Under the pieces are notes generated by a model that was not told where the DNA came from, ran no database searches, and was given only the letters and a program-made list of their open reading frames with translations. The translations under genes were made by a program, and so were the position numbers. Of a stretch of DNA of 64,000 nucleotides, positions 23,891 to 38,639 are shown one piece after another. This stretch comes from Myoxocephalus aenaeus (Eukaryota > Chordata > Actinopteri > Perciformes > Cottidae), in NCBI GenBank assembly GCA_038501785.1, contig JBAMJR010000188.1:443501-507500 (forward strand), in the 5' to 3' direction. How positions within the stretch are numbered: the first letter of the stretch is position 1; every line of letters begins with the position of its first letter.

Positions 23891-26800
23891 AAAACAGAAA
23901 ACAAATAATTCTGGAAAACAAAATTATGTACTTTTGGATAATTTGAGCTCTTCAGGTCACCAAAATCGCATAAATAAATCAAACCGATATGGACATCACA
24001 TTTAAACGTAACAAAGGTGCACAAGTCGGCATAGCTTCGTTTTAAGGGGTCACAAGCTACAAAAAGGGGGTCCTGGGTATGCAGTATGAACGCCCTCAAT
24101 GCAGGGCCACAGGATTAGCTGATAAAGCAGAACCCACTTTAAGGCCCTAATCATGTCAGTCGATATTTGGGCTTAAATTGCACATATTGCAAAATTTGCC
24201 TCAAATGCCTCAAAAATATGGGTTGCTGTATTTACGGATAGTCAAGCTGACGTGTGATACAAACACAATTTCATGGGCGGTGTACTTTTTTATTTTGTAT
24301 TTTGACATATTTAACATTATTTAACATTTTTTAAATTAAAAAATATATATTTAAAGACGTAATCCCAAAACGTTTCAGTCCTGGCCGATTTGGCAACGCC
24401 ACTGGTCAAGAAGTGAGGTTAAATACTCCAGGCAACGGTCCTTGAGCGACTTCACTGTCAAAAATCTATCAGACTCTTGAAAATCCCTCTGCAATGTCTG
24501 ATCGGCATTCAAAAAAGGGCCAAATATTACTGTTGTCTTGTTATTTAGACTCAGACGTCAGATTTAAAAATGATCAACCATTGACTCTGTGTTGCAGGAA
24601 AAATACCAACAAGATATCCAAAATATGATTTTGGATTATGTCTGATTTGAAAGTTCCTTTCTCCAAAAAGGAACAGATGAAAAACTGACGTAGGGATTTT
24701 GGCTCCCTGCACAGCTTGTTGATGCAAGGCATTCTGGGAGCCGTGAAAGTGCGGCGGACATCACAAATAGAAGTGCAGAAGGCTAAAAATGCTCCGTTCA
24801 ACCGCTGCTACTGTTCTGTTAATGTGAGCACTAAATCCATCCATTTAAAAACACTAGGACGCATTTTACTAGCGCAGTGTGCGTGTGCACTCTCACCATG
24901 CATGGTGTCGCTGGCGGCAGCAGGGGGGAGTTTTTACGCGTTAAAAGATCAAGGACGAGAGCATGGTGGGATACCTGGTGTGTTTACTGCTTCCTCAGAG
25001 ACCAGAATCTCTTATTGGGCTGTTACTGTGTTTGTGTAAAGTCAGCGAGAGAAAAAGAGAGAGACCCTAGCAATAAATTCTCTCACCTAAATGTGAATTA
25101 AGTGCGTATTAACTTTCCTTTCTTACTTTCATCCCCATGTGTCTTTATTTATTTACCTTTGTTTGCTATTTTATCATACTCTCCTTGTTCCTCTTACCAA
25201 TTCTTACTTACATGATTCTTTGCTTTGGAAGGTCAACAGTACAGACAGACATGAGACAGGGATCTTTTTAATGTTTTTATTATTGCATTTCTTTAAGACA
25301 ACTTTGTACTCACCGAACGTATCCTCAACGGTTCGTATGAAAGGTTTCTCCTCATTCTTCGTATTTCGTATTTCTAGGAACATTATTTTTGTTAGGTGTT
25401 GCTACGAATGCTGGCTACGTGGTTAAGAATTTGACTTGAAAACAAAGCGCTTAATATTTTTTGACTGAGACAAGACTATATGTTATAGCGGTGTCGCTGT
25501 ATTCCCAGATCTTTGAAATGACTTTGGTGAGTACAATGTTATTGTAGCCAAATGAAAATAGGAACCACGTTGTAATAAACCAAATGTATCCCAACGTTAA
25601 AGGTGCACTCATCAATATTCTTACGCTAACAAGAGCTCTAAAGGTCATGCGTGATGTGAAAGAGAACGATTGTGGCGATTAACCCAACGAGAATAATCCC
25701 CCAAGAGGGAGGAGACCAAAACGGAGCTGCGAGGGGAATTAATTTTCTGCAATAAATACCGTCAAGAAACATGCCGCAAAACCCAATTGCCGAATTGATG
25801 TTGCTCCGTGTGCGGGACGAGTTCTGCGTCAGAGGCAATGAGTAAGCCTTCGTAGATGGAATCAATATCAGCTCGAAGTTGACTAACATCAGCCCTTGCC
25901 ACAAGGCCAGAGGACGGCCATCTTTGAATGCAACTCAGTAGTACCTGGGCAAACGCACACAAACACACACATCGGCTGAAAGAGCAGCAGCTACCTGGTT
26001 GCCACGCTGGCAACCCCCAAACTCCTAAACATCTTTATGGGGGGGGGGGTAAAATGGCCCCCCTCTGGCGGTTTCCAGTATGACATCGGGGAGGCCACAG
26101 GTCACCTCTTCCTCTCCTTTCTTCTCCTCTTTTCATGTCACTCTTTCTCTCCCTCTCAGCAATTTTTAAATAGACCTTCTTTCCATATTAGCTGCTCTGA
26201 AAGCCTATTAACTCACCCCCTAAACCTGCACACCTTTAAACCCACTGCTGTTTTCTGTTTGCACTTAGCCACGTTAGCAGGGGGGTTATGGATAAACAGG
26301 CTCTATAGGAACGAGGAGGAGGAACTGCTTGGATAGGTACATTTTTGAAGTTTTATGATGGTGTTTTAAATTGGATTTCTGGGGCTTTACGTTACAAAAG
26401 TTTATAGTTGCCCCCTTCAGCTTTTTTCATGGTGGGGCTCTTTTTTCCTTCCTCACGAAGCTGGTTACCTGAGAGCCACGGTTCAAAACCCAACCCTGCC
26501 GACGACGCAATCTGAGTTTGGCTTTGCAACGTGCTATCGTGCTGCAATTTGACACAATCTGTGCAAAAGTTGAAACTCTTTTAACTCAATTCAGGCTGTT
26601 CTCCTACGCTGTAGCTGTACCTTCCTACTACCTAATTTGTACGTGCCCTATAATTAATATACAATCTACATAATAAATTCGTACGTAATCCTCGTAATCG
26701 TAAATCCAGGACATGCAACGTTCTGAAGTCTGGGTGGATTGGCGGGTCTAAAACTAGTGGATTCTCACCCAGGAGACCTTCGTCCGTGTCTCGGGCAAAA

Positions 26801-27260
26801 CCAAAAGTCATCGTTGAATTATTTGTTATTTTATTTCAACCACGATTGTTTCCGAAACCTAAGGTAGTTTTGTTGCCCCGCAGGAGCTTGGACGGGTCCG
26901 TTGAGGAAACAGCTTTTCACAATGTCTTTCATAAGAAGCTTTCATGAGATCAAATCTGTTGTGTGAGGATATGCTCAATTCACATTGGATTGCACTTTAT
27001 GTTTTGGATGTGGTTGAAACAAAGGTGGGACAGAGATCACAGAGATCTCTTACTATCACTAATACTATCACTTCTACCAACATCTGTCTCTCTCAGAAGT
27101 GTGCTCTTTTTTGTTGTTGTCATTATCAGCAATCCGCTTTTGATTTAACAAATAAAGTTTGTGGCTCATTTTTTAGAGGTTGTTCTTTAACCACAAGGCC
27201 GGCTGACAAGGTTTGACTTCTGGGTCCCCCTGTCCGCCATGTCCAAGGGCCCTCGAGAGA
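23890..27260. other. No gene seen
   Basis: Mostly A/T-rich. Frames at 25640-26010 on the minus strand are broken by a frameshift and match nothing I recognise. A run of about ten G lies at 26039-26049. Regions 24700-25100 and 26040-26340 contain ordinary-looking open frames without splice-supported or domain content. Confidence 0.4.
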
Positions 27261-27272
27261 CACTGAACCCAG

Positions 27273-27342
27273 AGTTGCTCCCTGAGTTGCTCCCCAAGCT
27301 GCTCCCCGAGTTGCTTCCCAAGTTGCTCCCCGAGTTGCCTAT
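27273..27342. repeat. 12-bp minisatellite
   Basis: About six copies of GAGTTGCTCCCC with point variants (AAGCTGCTCCCC, GAGTTGCTTCCC). The unit length is a multiple of three, so both strands stay open, giving low-complexity L/P or G/E/Q/L peptides. I do not call a protein. Confidence 0.9.
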
Positions 27343-27800
27343 CATAAGAGTGCTTAGGATGGGTCGAACACAGATGTCCAATTTCCTGTATGTCACAATT
27401 ATAATAAAGTTGAAGTGTGCAAAAAAATACATACTTGATTTTTCTTACCAAAGAGCGCAACTTGACAGCCTTTTATTTTTCTACATCTTCACGGTTTGAA
27501 GCCTGTGGCGTTCATCAAAGCGTTCCTCACGAACAAACATTAAGAAGGTTTGATTTGCAGTGGAAAGAGCTGCAAGTTTTTTAGTTTTTGCACATTGAGA
27601 GAAAAAAACACTCAGAAAAGAAGCCTCGAAGCTGCTGCAGACGCTGTTGGGCGGGAGCTCAGATATCCTCCAATCACCACTAAACTGACGGGCCCTGATT
27701 GGTCCATGTACCAAGGCAGCTTGCATCCTATTGGCTGCCCCAGCAATGAGACATTGGAGCTGCTGGAATCTGAGGGAGTTGATGAGATCTGCAGAGGTCC

Positions 27801-30834
<3,034 letters not shown>

Positions 30835-30892
<58 letters not shown>
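30835..30892. repeat. (CA)n microsatellite
   Basis: A pure CA run of about 29 units. Confidence 0.97.
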
Positions 30893-30893
<1 letters not shown>

Positions 30894-30899
30894 CAGAAC

Positions 30900-31815
30900 A
30901 GAAACACATTGAAAGCTTGCGAAGCCATTTGGTTGTCTCTCTTCATCTCACATTCCAGGGGAGTTCTCTAGCTTGGGGTGAAAAGACACACCCTGTGAGA
31001 ACGGAGGACAGAGGGAGGGAGGAGGCGTGTACGTCAGCCTCCTCTCTAACGCTTTGGTTCATGACTGAAATGTTTTTTTCTCCCTCATCTGACCCGAGGA
31101 GGAGAACCGAGGGAGGACATGTTGCTTCACTAACTAATATGCAGGCTTTTGTCTTTCGCTCCATTGCTTGCCTTTTGGAGCTAAACTGAGCTTATAGCCT
31201 CACGAGGTACAGCGTGGTCAAGAAGGGTAGGCGGGTCTTAGAGGTTGAGGCGCCGCACATTGATGCTGTGAATGATGCGGTCACTTTCCCATCTCAATGA
31301 GAAAATGTGAGAAAGTCTTCTCTGTCGTGTCAAGACTCACCTCATTACCTTACATATTCCTGACCCCGATGGGGCCAGCTAATGTGGGTCACCTGTGGTG
31401 ACCATGCGCTGATTAACAACACGTGCTTGTGTAAGCGCCACACACATGCGTGTCCTCTCCGATGGAGCCTTCAGCTTGAGAGATCGTCTCCCCACCCAGA
31501 GAACCTGGGTTACTCCTGTAACCCTCCAATATGTTTGTGACAAAATAAAAGTTTGTTTGCATTTATTCGAGTTTATATAAGTTGGTTGTTTACATTTTAT
31601 ACAACTCAAATCCATAGAAAAAAAAACAAAGCAAGTGACCGAAAAGGTCTCGGCTGAAAGCCTCACACCTACCATTTTATTTTGTACAGTTCTCATACAT
31701 TTTCTGCCCTGAAAATAAGAAACAAGATAAAATATATGTATATTATATATACCCAGAAATTCACAAACAAATATTATACACACACTAGTTTTATATCTCA
31801 GTTTTGGATATATGT
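30900..31815. other. No gene seen
   Basis: No repeat family or exon recognised. Confidence 0.4.
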
Positions 31816-31818
31816 GTA

Positions 31819-32153
31819 CCGTAAAAGTCGGGTTACAAGCCGCTCCTACCTCCGGTCAGTGTCCCCGCTGTAGCAAGCTAGGAGCAGCGCTAGCTAACAC
31901 TGCTGCTAGCTAGCGCTGCTGCTGCTACCGGCCGCTGCTACTGCTACTGCCCGCTGCTGCTGCTGCTGCCCACGTCCCCTCTGCCCAAGTCGGGGGTCGA
32001 GCCTGGTCCTGCTACCTTCGGTGGTTTTCAGAGAGCTAGCGGAAGTTAGCGGGGAAGTAACGGAGCGTTAGCAGGAGCCCCAGCTGGTTACAGCGGGGAG
32101 CTAACGGGGACACTGACCGAAGGTAGTAGCGGCTCGCAACCCGACTTTTACGG
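31819..32153. mobile_element. 335-bp MITE with long inverted repeats
   Basis: Both ends begin CCGTAAAAGTCGGGTT read inward, and the imperfect inverted repeat continues for about 50-57 bases through 'cggtcagtgtccccg'. TA dinucleotides at 31817-31818 and 32154-32155 would be the target duplication, as in Tc1/mariner-type elements. The interior is GC-rich, with GCTAGC and GCT triplet runs. It has no coding capacity, so it would have depended on an enzyme supplied elsewhere. Confidence 0.85.
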
Positions 32154-32154
32154 T

Positions 32155-32647
32155 ATACATTTTCATTTCCTTTTCCAAACTATTCCACAAATGAACTGAC
32201 AGTTTGCATCTTTGTTCTCGCCTTTGTTAGCACCTATTCAGCATCCAAAGAATCTGCTATTCTCTGGGTAGGTGGTGGAGACCAAGGCTAAAAGTGTGTG
32301 ACTGTGTGACTGAATGATAATGTTACTCTGTGTCCACTGGATGTCTAAACATGCAACTGCTTGCTCACACGTTCACAAGAAAACTTTATGAAGTAATAAT
32401 ACGTTTGTGTTGTGTTCAGAGCTTGTTGTGCTGCCCCAGGTTGCCAAAAACTTTAAAATGGGAAGCTGCATGTGATGACAATTTCCAAACCATTTAGCGC
32501 CAGTAGCGCCGAAAGGACTTTGTGAGAAAGTTTAATGGCAGCGAGGCTTTAGGAGAACACCAAACACAACCAGCTTGTGTTCATTTCCTGGTATGACCTG
32601 TTGGTGAATCTGCTTTTTCCATTCTGAGGAGACAGAGGGGGAGGAGT
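32155..32647. other. No gene seen
   Basis: Ordinary sequence between the MITE and the microsatellite cluster. Confidence 0.45.
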
Positions 32648-32697
32648 GTGTGTGTGTGTGTGCGTGTGTGTGTGTGTGTGTGCGTGCGTGCGTGCGC

Positions 32698-32728
<31 letters not shown>

Positions 32729-32736
32729 TGTGCTTG
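32648..32736. repeat. (GT)n/(GTGC)n alternating repeat
   Basis: GT units pass into an array of GTGC and GCGC units. The whole tract strictly alternates purine and pyrimidine and is CpG-bearing, the classic composition for left-handed (Z) DNA. Confidence 0.95.
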
Positions 32737-32893
32737 TCTGACTGGGCGAGCAAAAAAGAGGAAGGAGAAAAAGTCCAACTAAGTAGGGAAAAGGAGAGAG
32801 AGACACATCTTCTGCCCTGAGCTGAGTGACCTGAGTCGTCATCTACAGGCAGCCAATCAGAGAAGACCTCCACTGCCTTTTGGATCAACCCAA

Positions 32894-32897
<4 letters not shown>

Positions 32898-32976
<79 letters not shown>
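32898..32976. repeat. (CA)39 microsatellite
   Basis: A pure CA run of 79 bp, the second tract of the 32.6-33.3 kb cluster. Confidence 0.97.
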
Positions 32977-32978
<2 letters not shown>

Positions 32979-33115
32979 CACATCTGGCCTGCTGATGTTG
33001 CCTGCTGCTCCACATCAATAGCAGAGGAACTTTTTTTTAAAGTCAAAGCTCCCTCCACTCCTTTTAATGGCTCCGCCCACTGGAGTAGATCCTGAGACAG
33101 ACCAGATCAGCAGAG

Positions 33116-33117
<2 letters not shown>

Positions 33118-33187
<70 letters not shown>
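33118..33187. repeat. (CA)35 microsatellite
   Basis: A pure CA run of 70 bp, only 16 bp from the CT tract that follows. Confidence 0.97.
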
Positions 33188-33188
<1 letters not shown>

Positions 33189-33201
33189 GCCTTCTTTTTG
33201 T

Positions 33202-33203
<2 letters not shown>

Positions 33204-33261
<58 letters not shown>
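33204..33261. repeat. (CT)29 microsatellite
   Basis: A pure CT run. It is a mirror-symmetric homopurine/homopyrimidine tract, capable in principle of triplex formation. Confidence 0.97.
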
Positions 33262-33266
<5 letters not shown>

Positions 33267-34011
33267 CACACACACATATTTTAACATAAACTATCATGCT
33301 GAGTCCTGTGTTAATAAACACTGTCTTGAAGTTGGGGGCGGGGGGATATTTCTATTCGACTGCAAAGCAAACTCAGCTTGGAGCCTTATCACAGTCACAC
33401 ACACAAACAACATATATTTAATCTGTCATTTTCATAAAGCAAATAGATATTTTTACAGTTGAAATACATGAGCAACAAATGCACCGCTTGAGGGGTTACA
33501 GCTGGTTGGTGCAGAGCACAACGATTAAAAAAACATTTGCAAACGTTGAGATTAGAAAGGCTGCATCTGAGTCGGTAAATGCATCACATTATATTATCTG
33601 GCTAAGCTATATTTCCTCCTGTATCTCCTCAGCATACCTATCTTTAATCACAATGGCAACGTCAGAGTCGACATCCAGGCGAGAGATTTAGTCACACTTT
33701 TTGTGGAGTAAATATTTGTAAAACCCATGATGTAAAAAAAAGTGACTGTTAGGAAAAAAGATTTGAAAAAATTACGAATATTATATATATTATAACTAAG
33801 TCTGTCAAATTAGTCAAGTCAGGTTAGTAATTTCTTAAAAACAACTGGCCCCTGTAATTCAGTTCAACAACTGTCCTTCAATCAGAGGATCGGTGGTTTG
33901 ATCCCCGGGTCCAGCAAGTCCTTATTGCTGTGTCCTTGGGCAAGACACATAACCCCAAATGTCTCCTGCAAGCTGTGCCTGCGTTGTATGAATGGGAATG
34001 AATGTTTGAAT

Positions 34012-34146
34012 TCGGGGGAGTTTTTCCTGATCCGATGTGAGGTCCTGGAACAGGGATGTCGCACGTGTACAGATTGTAAAGCCCTCCGAGGCAAATTTGT
34101 AATTTGTGATTTTGGGCTATACATAATAAACCAAATTGAATTGAAT
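34012..34146 (+). repeat. LINE-2-tailed fragment inside the SINE
   Basis: It reads 'gggagtttttcctgatccga', then 'gtacagattgtaaagccctc', ending in ATTGAATTGAATG. GAATG on both sides may be its target duplication. It is close to the copy ending at 23890. Confidence 0.8.
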
Positions 34147-34247
34147 GTTAGTTAGAGTCCTGATGGACACGTGGAACCTTGCATGTTAGCCACTCCCATC
34201 AGTGTATGAATGGGTATGAATGGGTGAATGATGACATGTGGTGTTAA

Positions 34248-35486
34248 CACTCTGGGGTCTGTGGTCATTTTCTCGTTTTACATCATTTTTAAATTTCCCT
34301 TTTTATAGTCACTTGCATATGATACATACTCATGTGTTGTATATCAAAAATTACAGAACAGCTCTCAGCTATCTATATAATGAGGCACCATTGTCCCAAG
34401 GCACAAGTCTAAAGAGGAAATATGACTAAAGCTGAAAAATGTAATCTTGATTTTGGAAATTTTTCATATTTGTTGTGAAAACATAACTTTACTCAGGTGG
34501 TATATCGGTTTTGGTGATGGAAATTTGTTTACCAAAGGTCTTAGGTTCACAAAAGCAGTGGAATATATGAATACAATGGTAGACACATAAATGTCTGAAA
34601 TCAAATTTATTATCATATGGTGGGGGTGATGAGCTGTGGCTGGCTTTGCGGCCTGCTAGGTGATGTGTTGGCAGGCAGACGGACAGGGAGACTGCTGCAG
34701 CGATGCTGCATGTTGTCCTCTGGACCCTCACAGCTCTGAATCCACTCTGTAAAATACATTAATACTAGTCAGTATGAGTTCACTGATAGAAAGTAATGAT
34801 TACACACCGACACGTAAGGAAGATCCAACACTGACTATGCTCAGACACTGCATGAGCTAGCTACGTGCAAACATTGCTAAAGCTAACAGATCCAACTATG
34901 CTCAGGCCATGAGCTAAAAATGCACAACGTTAGTTACAGCCTTACAAACACGTAACTGAGATCCAACACTACTAGTCGTACTAGGTTCACTGTAAGAAAG
35001 TTAACGGTGATAGGGACAACAGTTGATTACCCACCGTTCATAGCTGTAATCAGCTATCTCCGTTAGCGCGCTACCGCTAGCTCCGTGTTAGCATCAGCTA
35101 CCGTGACATAAACAGTACTGTAGTAACGATTAACGACAACAATTGATTATGCACCGTTCAGTCTCACAGAAACACTGTAGCCAGCTATCTGGCCCGTTAG
35201 CTCCGGCTAGCTCCTTGTTAGCGAATCCTTCAGCTCTGAAGCTGCGCCGTCTGTCCATCCTCTCCAAGATAGCTTTGCTCAGGACTCTTTGCTTGGCATC
35301 TTCTGACTCACACTGAAGCTTTGCACGCGTCATACGACATGTCCATGTTTAGATGCTCAGACGCAGAAGTGGAAACCATATCCGCCAGATTTGAAACCAT
35401 ATCTCTGTGTATTATTGTGAAGATAGGATTTTATTAAAAACTTAAACATCTGTCCCCGCTTCGAAGCGGGCCCCGCCCCCAAAGGG
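34248..35486. mobile_element. piggyBac-like element in a SINE (TTAA duplication)
   Basis: TTAA occurs at 34244-34247 and 35487-35490, exactly flanking the element. Ends read inward are CACTCTGGGGTC and CCCTTTGGGGGC, imperfect inverted repeats. The interior has an A/T-rich left half shared with 22542-22830. The right half contains an imperfect ~110-bp duplication (near 34995-35103 and 35113-35222, with 'gattacccaccgttca'/'gattatgcaccgttca') and a CCCGCTTCGAAGCGGG palindrome near the right end. No transposase frame is present, so it is non-autonomous. Confidence 0.88.
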
Positions 35487-35554
35487 TTAAAGCGCTTTGA
35501 GTGGTTGGAAGAGTGCTCTACAAATACAAGTCCATTTACCATTTATTTAGCAGC

Positions 35555-35735
35555 GGATTGCGACACATTTGACGCACCGAGTAGTGGTGAGCAAAAAAGT
35601 TTTGCAATCCACGCCATGTCTCCATGTCTGTCCAAGATGGCGATGGCCAAAATGTCGAAGTCAAGGCTTGAAAATGGTGGTCCGCAAACCGATGTGTCAC
35701 GACGACTACGTCCACCTCTTGTACACAGTCAATGA
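35555..35735. repeat. Interspersed repeat family, copy 2 (partial)
   Basis: The words 'tccaagatggcgatggccaa', 'ccgcaaaccgatgtgtcacg' and 'actacgtccacctcttgta' match the 3' half of the copies at 13805 and 36838. The 5' half is missing. Confidence 0.75.
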
Positions 35736-35739
35736 TTCA

Positions 35740-36219
35740 AATCTGTACACTTGTTCCATCACTGAAGCGCAGAGGAATGTGAGGTGACCAGGGAGTGGAT
35801 ACAATTAAATCTTTATTTACATTCATTTTATTGACACGTTTACAGAGTTTGTCCTCTAGCAGACAAAACAGCTACTTTAAACTCTTGTAATGTCCTTTAT
35901 TTGTTGTTGGGCAGAAATATGCAGCAGGATACGTTGTGTTTCTGTTGCTGGAAGATTCTATCAGCTGTAGCTAGCTAGCTCGTAGAGCTAACATTAGCTC
36001 CATGAGCTAGCTGTCTGCAGTCGGCACTCTTTCCAGCCGATGTGGAAGACGATATTAATTGTGCTCGTTTTGTATTGCGGTGTAGTCTCAAGTTATTCCC
36101 AGTGTAATAGTGCAGTGTTAGGAAAATGTAATCAAACAAAATAATATTTTTTTTTATTTTTTTTATTTAATTGCAGCACACGCCACTCTACTCCCACTGC
36201 CGTCTGTACAACTCTCAAG

Positions 36220-36221
<2 letters not shown>
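35740..36221. other. No gene seen
   Basis: Contains a GCTAGCTAGCT run and a T-rich stretch near 36147. No coding signal. Confidence 0.45.

Positions 36222-36269
<48 letters not shown>
36222..36269. repeat. (CT)n microsatellite
   Basis: A pure CT run of 24 units, followed by pyrimidine-rich DNA to about 36420. Confidence 0.97.
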
Positions 36270-36273
<4 letters not shown>

Positions 36274-36837
36274 TCCTCCATGTCTCTCGGCCCCTCTCAG
36301 TCAGCCTGCCCATGCCTGCCTGCAGCATACCTCAAGTTCCAGCTCATTTCTTCGAAGACTTTCTCCCCTTTCTCTCCCGTCCTCTTTTTCTCTGCTTCTC
36401 TGAGCTTTTTTTCTTCCCGCAGGTGTTTAATTTTTGCATTACAACACCTCTCCTGGCTTCATTCAACTCGGAAGGTACTCTCTACATTCAAGTTCATTTA
36501 AAGTGGCCTAGAGGCCAGGATTACTCTATGACCACCCAGGCTTTGAAAACGCACACACACCTGTAGGCCCATTAGGTGACACTGGTTTGACCTCTGCCTT
36601 TACAAACACACAAACAGACAAGCCTGGACAGGCATTCTGCTGTGCATACAGGATTACACACGTGCACACATCATGTTTTGAACACAGAGGAGCAGTTCAA
36701 TCCTCAGAGTGGCCGAGTCATGCCAACATCACAGTAAAAACACGCGACCAAAAGACTGAGGAGATTATAAATGGAAAACAAGTATTGTCGCTGCTTCATT
36801 GTGTTGAAAATGACTAGTTGAGTGGTTTACTAAACTA

Positions 36838-37237
36838 AACTTGCATTCTTTCTAATGGCCATCATTCTCTCTTGATCTATTCCCTCAGCAAACATTGTAA
36901 ACATGAGTTTGTCTCAATCTCTAGTTTCAAGTCTTCTTCAGTACAGCATGATGTTCATTTAGTAAATTATCGTCCCTTTTAGAGTAAAATAGACTATAAA
37001 GTAGAGAATGCTTTCGGGCGGGGCTTACTGTGATTGACAGGCTGCTGATACTACCAGAGCCCTGTAAGGCGTCTACGTCACTTCTCTGCAGTTCAAATAT
37101 GGTCACACCCGTTTACTGGTTGCAAAAATTAAAGATGGCGACGGCCAAGTTGACGAACTAGAAGCTTCATACTGGCAGTCAACAAACCAGTGGGTGATGT
37201 CACGATGACTACGTCCACTGTCTATGTACAGTCTGTG
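36838..37237. repeat. Interspersed repeat family, copy 3
   Basis: A near full-length partner of 13805-14232 with the same order of landmarks. The right end reads 'actacgtccactgtctatgt'. It has no coding capacity. Confidence 0.8.
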
Positions 37238-37462
37238 GTTCTCTATGGTTGTTTGTTGTGCAGCCTAAAAGGAGGACATGCAAAGTTAGTCCAAAACAAA
37301 ACTGCTTGGCAACGACTGCACTGTTCATATATCACACTAGAAATGACCCTGACCAGCAAGAGTCAGCTAGATTTTGAAGGTATATGCAACCAAAATAATT
37401 TCAGGCTCCTCCCTTCAGGCCTCCCTCCAAAGCCACTCCCCCGAAACACATGAACTTGACTA

Positions 37463-37680
37463 TAAGATATGATAAGATAATCCTTTATTAGTCCTGCAGT
37501 AGGGAAATGTACAGGTTACAGCAGCAAACAGGGGTAAATTGCACACCATAGACATAGTAAAAACAAAAGAAAAAAGAAGTTATATAAATAATAAACAGTA
37601 AAAACAGTAATACAATTATAATATATATTATTATAGAGAGAGCTAGGGAGAGGTTGTCGTCGCTAACCGTATCCATTACA
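37463..37680 (-). repeat. LINE 3'-end fragment
   Basis: The words 'gataagataatcctttatta' and 'gggaaatgtacaggttacag' form the inverted 3' end of a common teleost LINE. Only the untranslated tail is present, as usual for 5'-truncated insertions. Confidence 0.6.
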
Positions 37681-38108
37681 TTTCATGTACACCTAGCACT
37701 ATCATAATGAATGTAAACATTGCACAAGGCTGTTGTTGGTACTCTTGCGGAAGACTTCGGTCACGCGCAATGTGGGCGCAGAAAACGTGGGTAGGTAGAT
37801 AAACCCTGTCCCCTGGACTATGTTCCTGTGCAACTAAATTGCATTCATAATATCATTTGGAGTTGAACATATTTTCTTGTTTGCAGTTATTAACATGTGA
37901 TTACTGTTGTAAATTGAAAGACAACACTGCTTAGGTTAGGTTTAGTGCTAAAATAACTACGTTTGTGAAGCTATTTAAGCTACGGACGTAAATTAAAATG
38001 AGTGAATGTTGACATTTGGGTTCCAACTGGAAAGGAACGGCAGTCTCCTGGGTGAAAGTCCTGTGTTAACCCAAAGTGACAAATCTGAAATTAACCCTTT
38101 AAACCCAC

Positions 38109-38135
38109 ACCCTAACCCTAACCCCTAGCCCCTAA
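38109..38135. repeat. Short telomere-like CCCTAA motif
   Basis: Two to three CCCTAA-like units. This is too short to be a true interstitial telomere block. Confidence 0.5.
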
Positions 38136-38293
38136 TCCTATTTATTGTTTCAGTTGTGTTTAGAGGTTGTACATGGGGATTATATATTATTGTAGCCCTG
38201 ATTTTTATGTTTAATTTGATCCTTAATATGTTGTTGTTTTTTTGTGGGGGGGATTTATACCATGATTTGTTCTTGATTTTCCTGTTATATATG

Positions 38294-38333
38294 GAAAAAT
38301 ATGGTTCTCAACAGGTTGAGAACCATATTTTTC
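38294..38333. repeat. Perfect 19-bp hairpin
   Basis: The arm GAAAAATATGGTTCTCAAC (38294-38312) and its exact reverse complement (38315-38333) are separated by only two bases. Confidence 0.95.
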
Positions 38334-38433
38334 ACGAGTTTATAGCATTTTCAAATGACGACTGTACAAGGGATGAATTATTGTATAACTCATAACATTT
38401 TAATTATATCAAGGTTTTAAAGTTCGGCATCAT

Positions 38434-38585
38434 TCAGAATCAGAATCAGAATCAGAAACCGTTTATTGCCAGGAATGTTTACACAGACGAGGAATTTTTC
38501 TTGGTTGAAGGTGCATACATTAGACATGAGACGAGACAGACAACAATCAACAACAACAACTTTGAGGGCGCTTTGAATGACAGCT
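38434..38585 (-). repeat. LINE 3'-end fragment with CAGAAT repeat
   Basis: Three CAGAAT units lead into 'ccgtttattgccaggaatgt' and 'gaggaatttttcttgg', which looks like the inverted 3' end and microsatellite tail of another teleost LINE. Confidence 0.55.
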
Positions 38586-38639
38586 GGGTGGCTTCCCAGG
38601 TCGCTAGCCGCTAAGCTGTCCTTACTGCTGCATCACCGG

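Larger units (their letters stand above)
33842..35545 (+). mobile_element. tRNA-type SINE split by two insertions
   Basis: The left part carries 'ggtggtttgatccccgg' (B-box-like) and 'ccttgggcaagacac', as in tRNA-derived teleost SINEs. The right part, 'aagcgctttgagtggttgga' through 'acaagtccatttacca', is the usual 3' end. In between lie a LINE-2-tailed fragment (34012-34146) and a piggyBac-like element (34248-35486). Removing the latter with one TTAA rejoins the SINE exactly. Confidence 0.85.

Noticed and set aside
25638..26013. Minus-strand frames with one hydrophobic segment (WGIILVGLIATIVLF)
   Set aside because: Broken by a frameshift, no recognisable family; a retroviral envelope-like origin crossed my mind but no other motif supports it.
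38109..38135. Interstitial telomere sequence
   Set aside because: Only two to three imperfect CCCTAA units.
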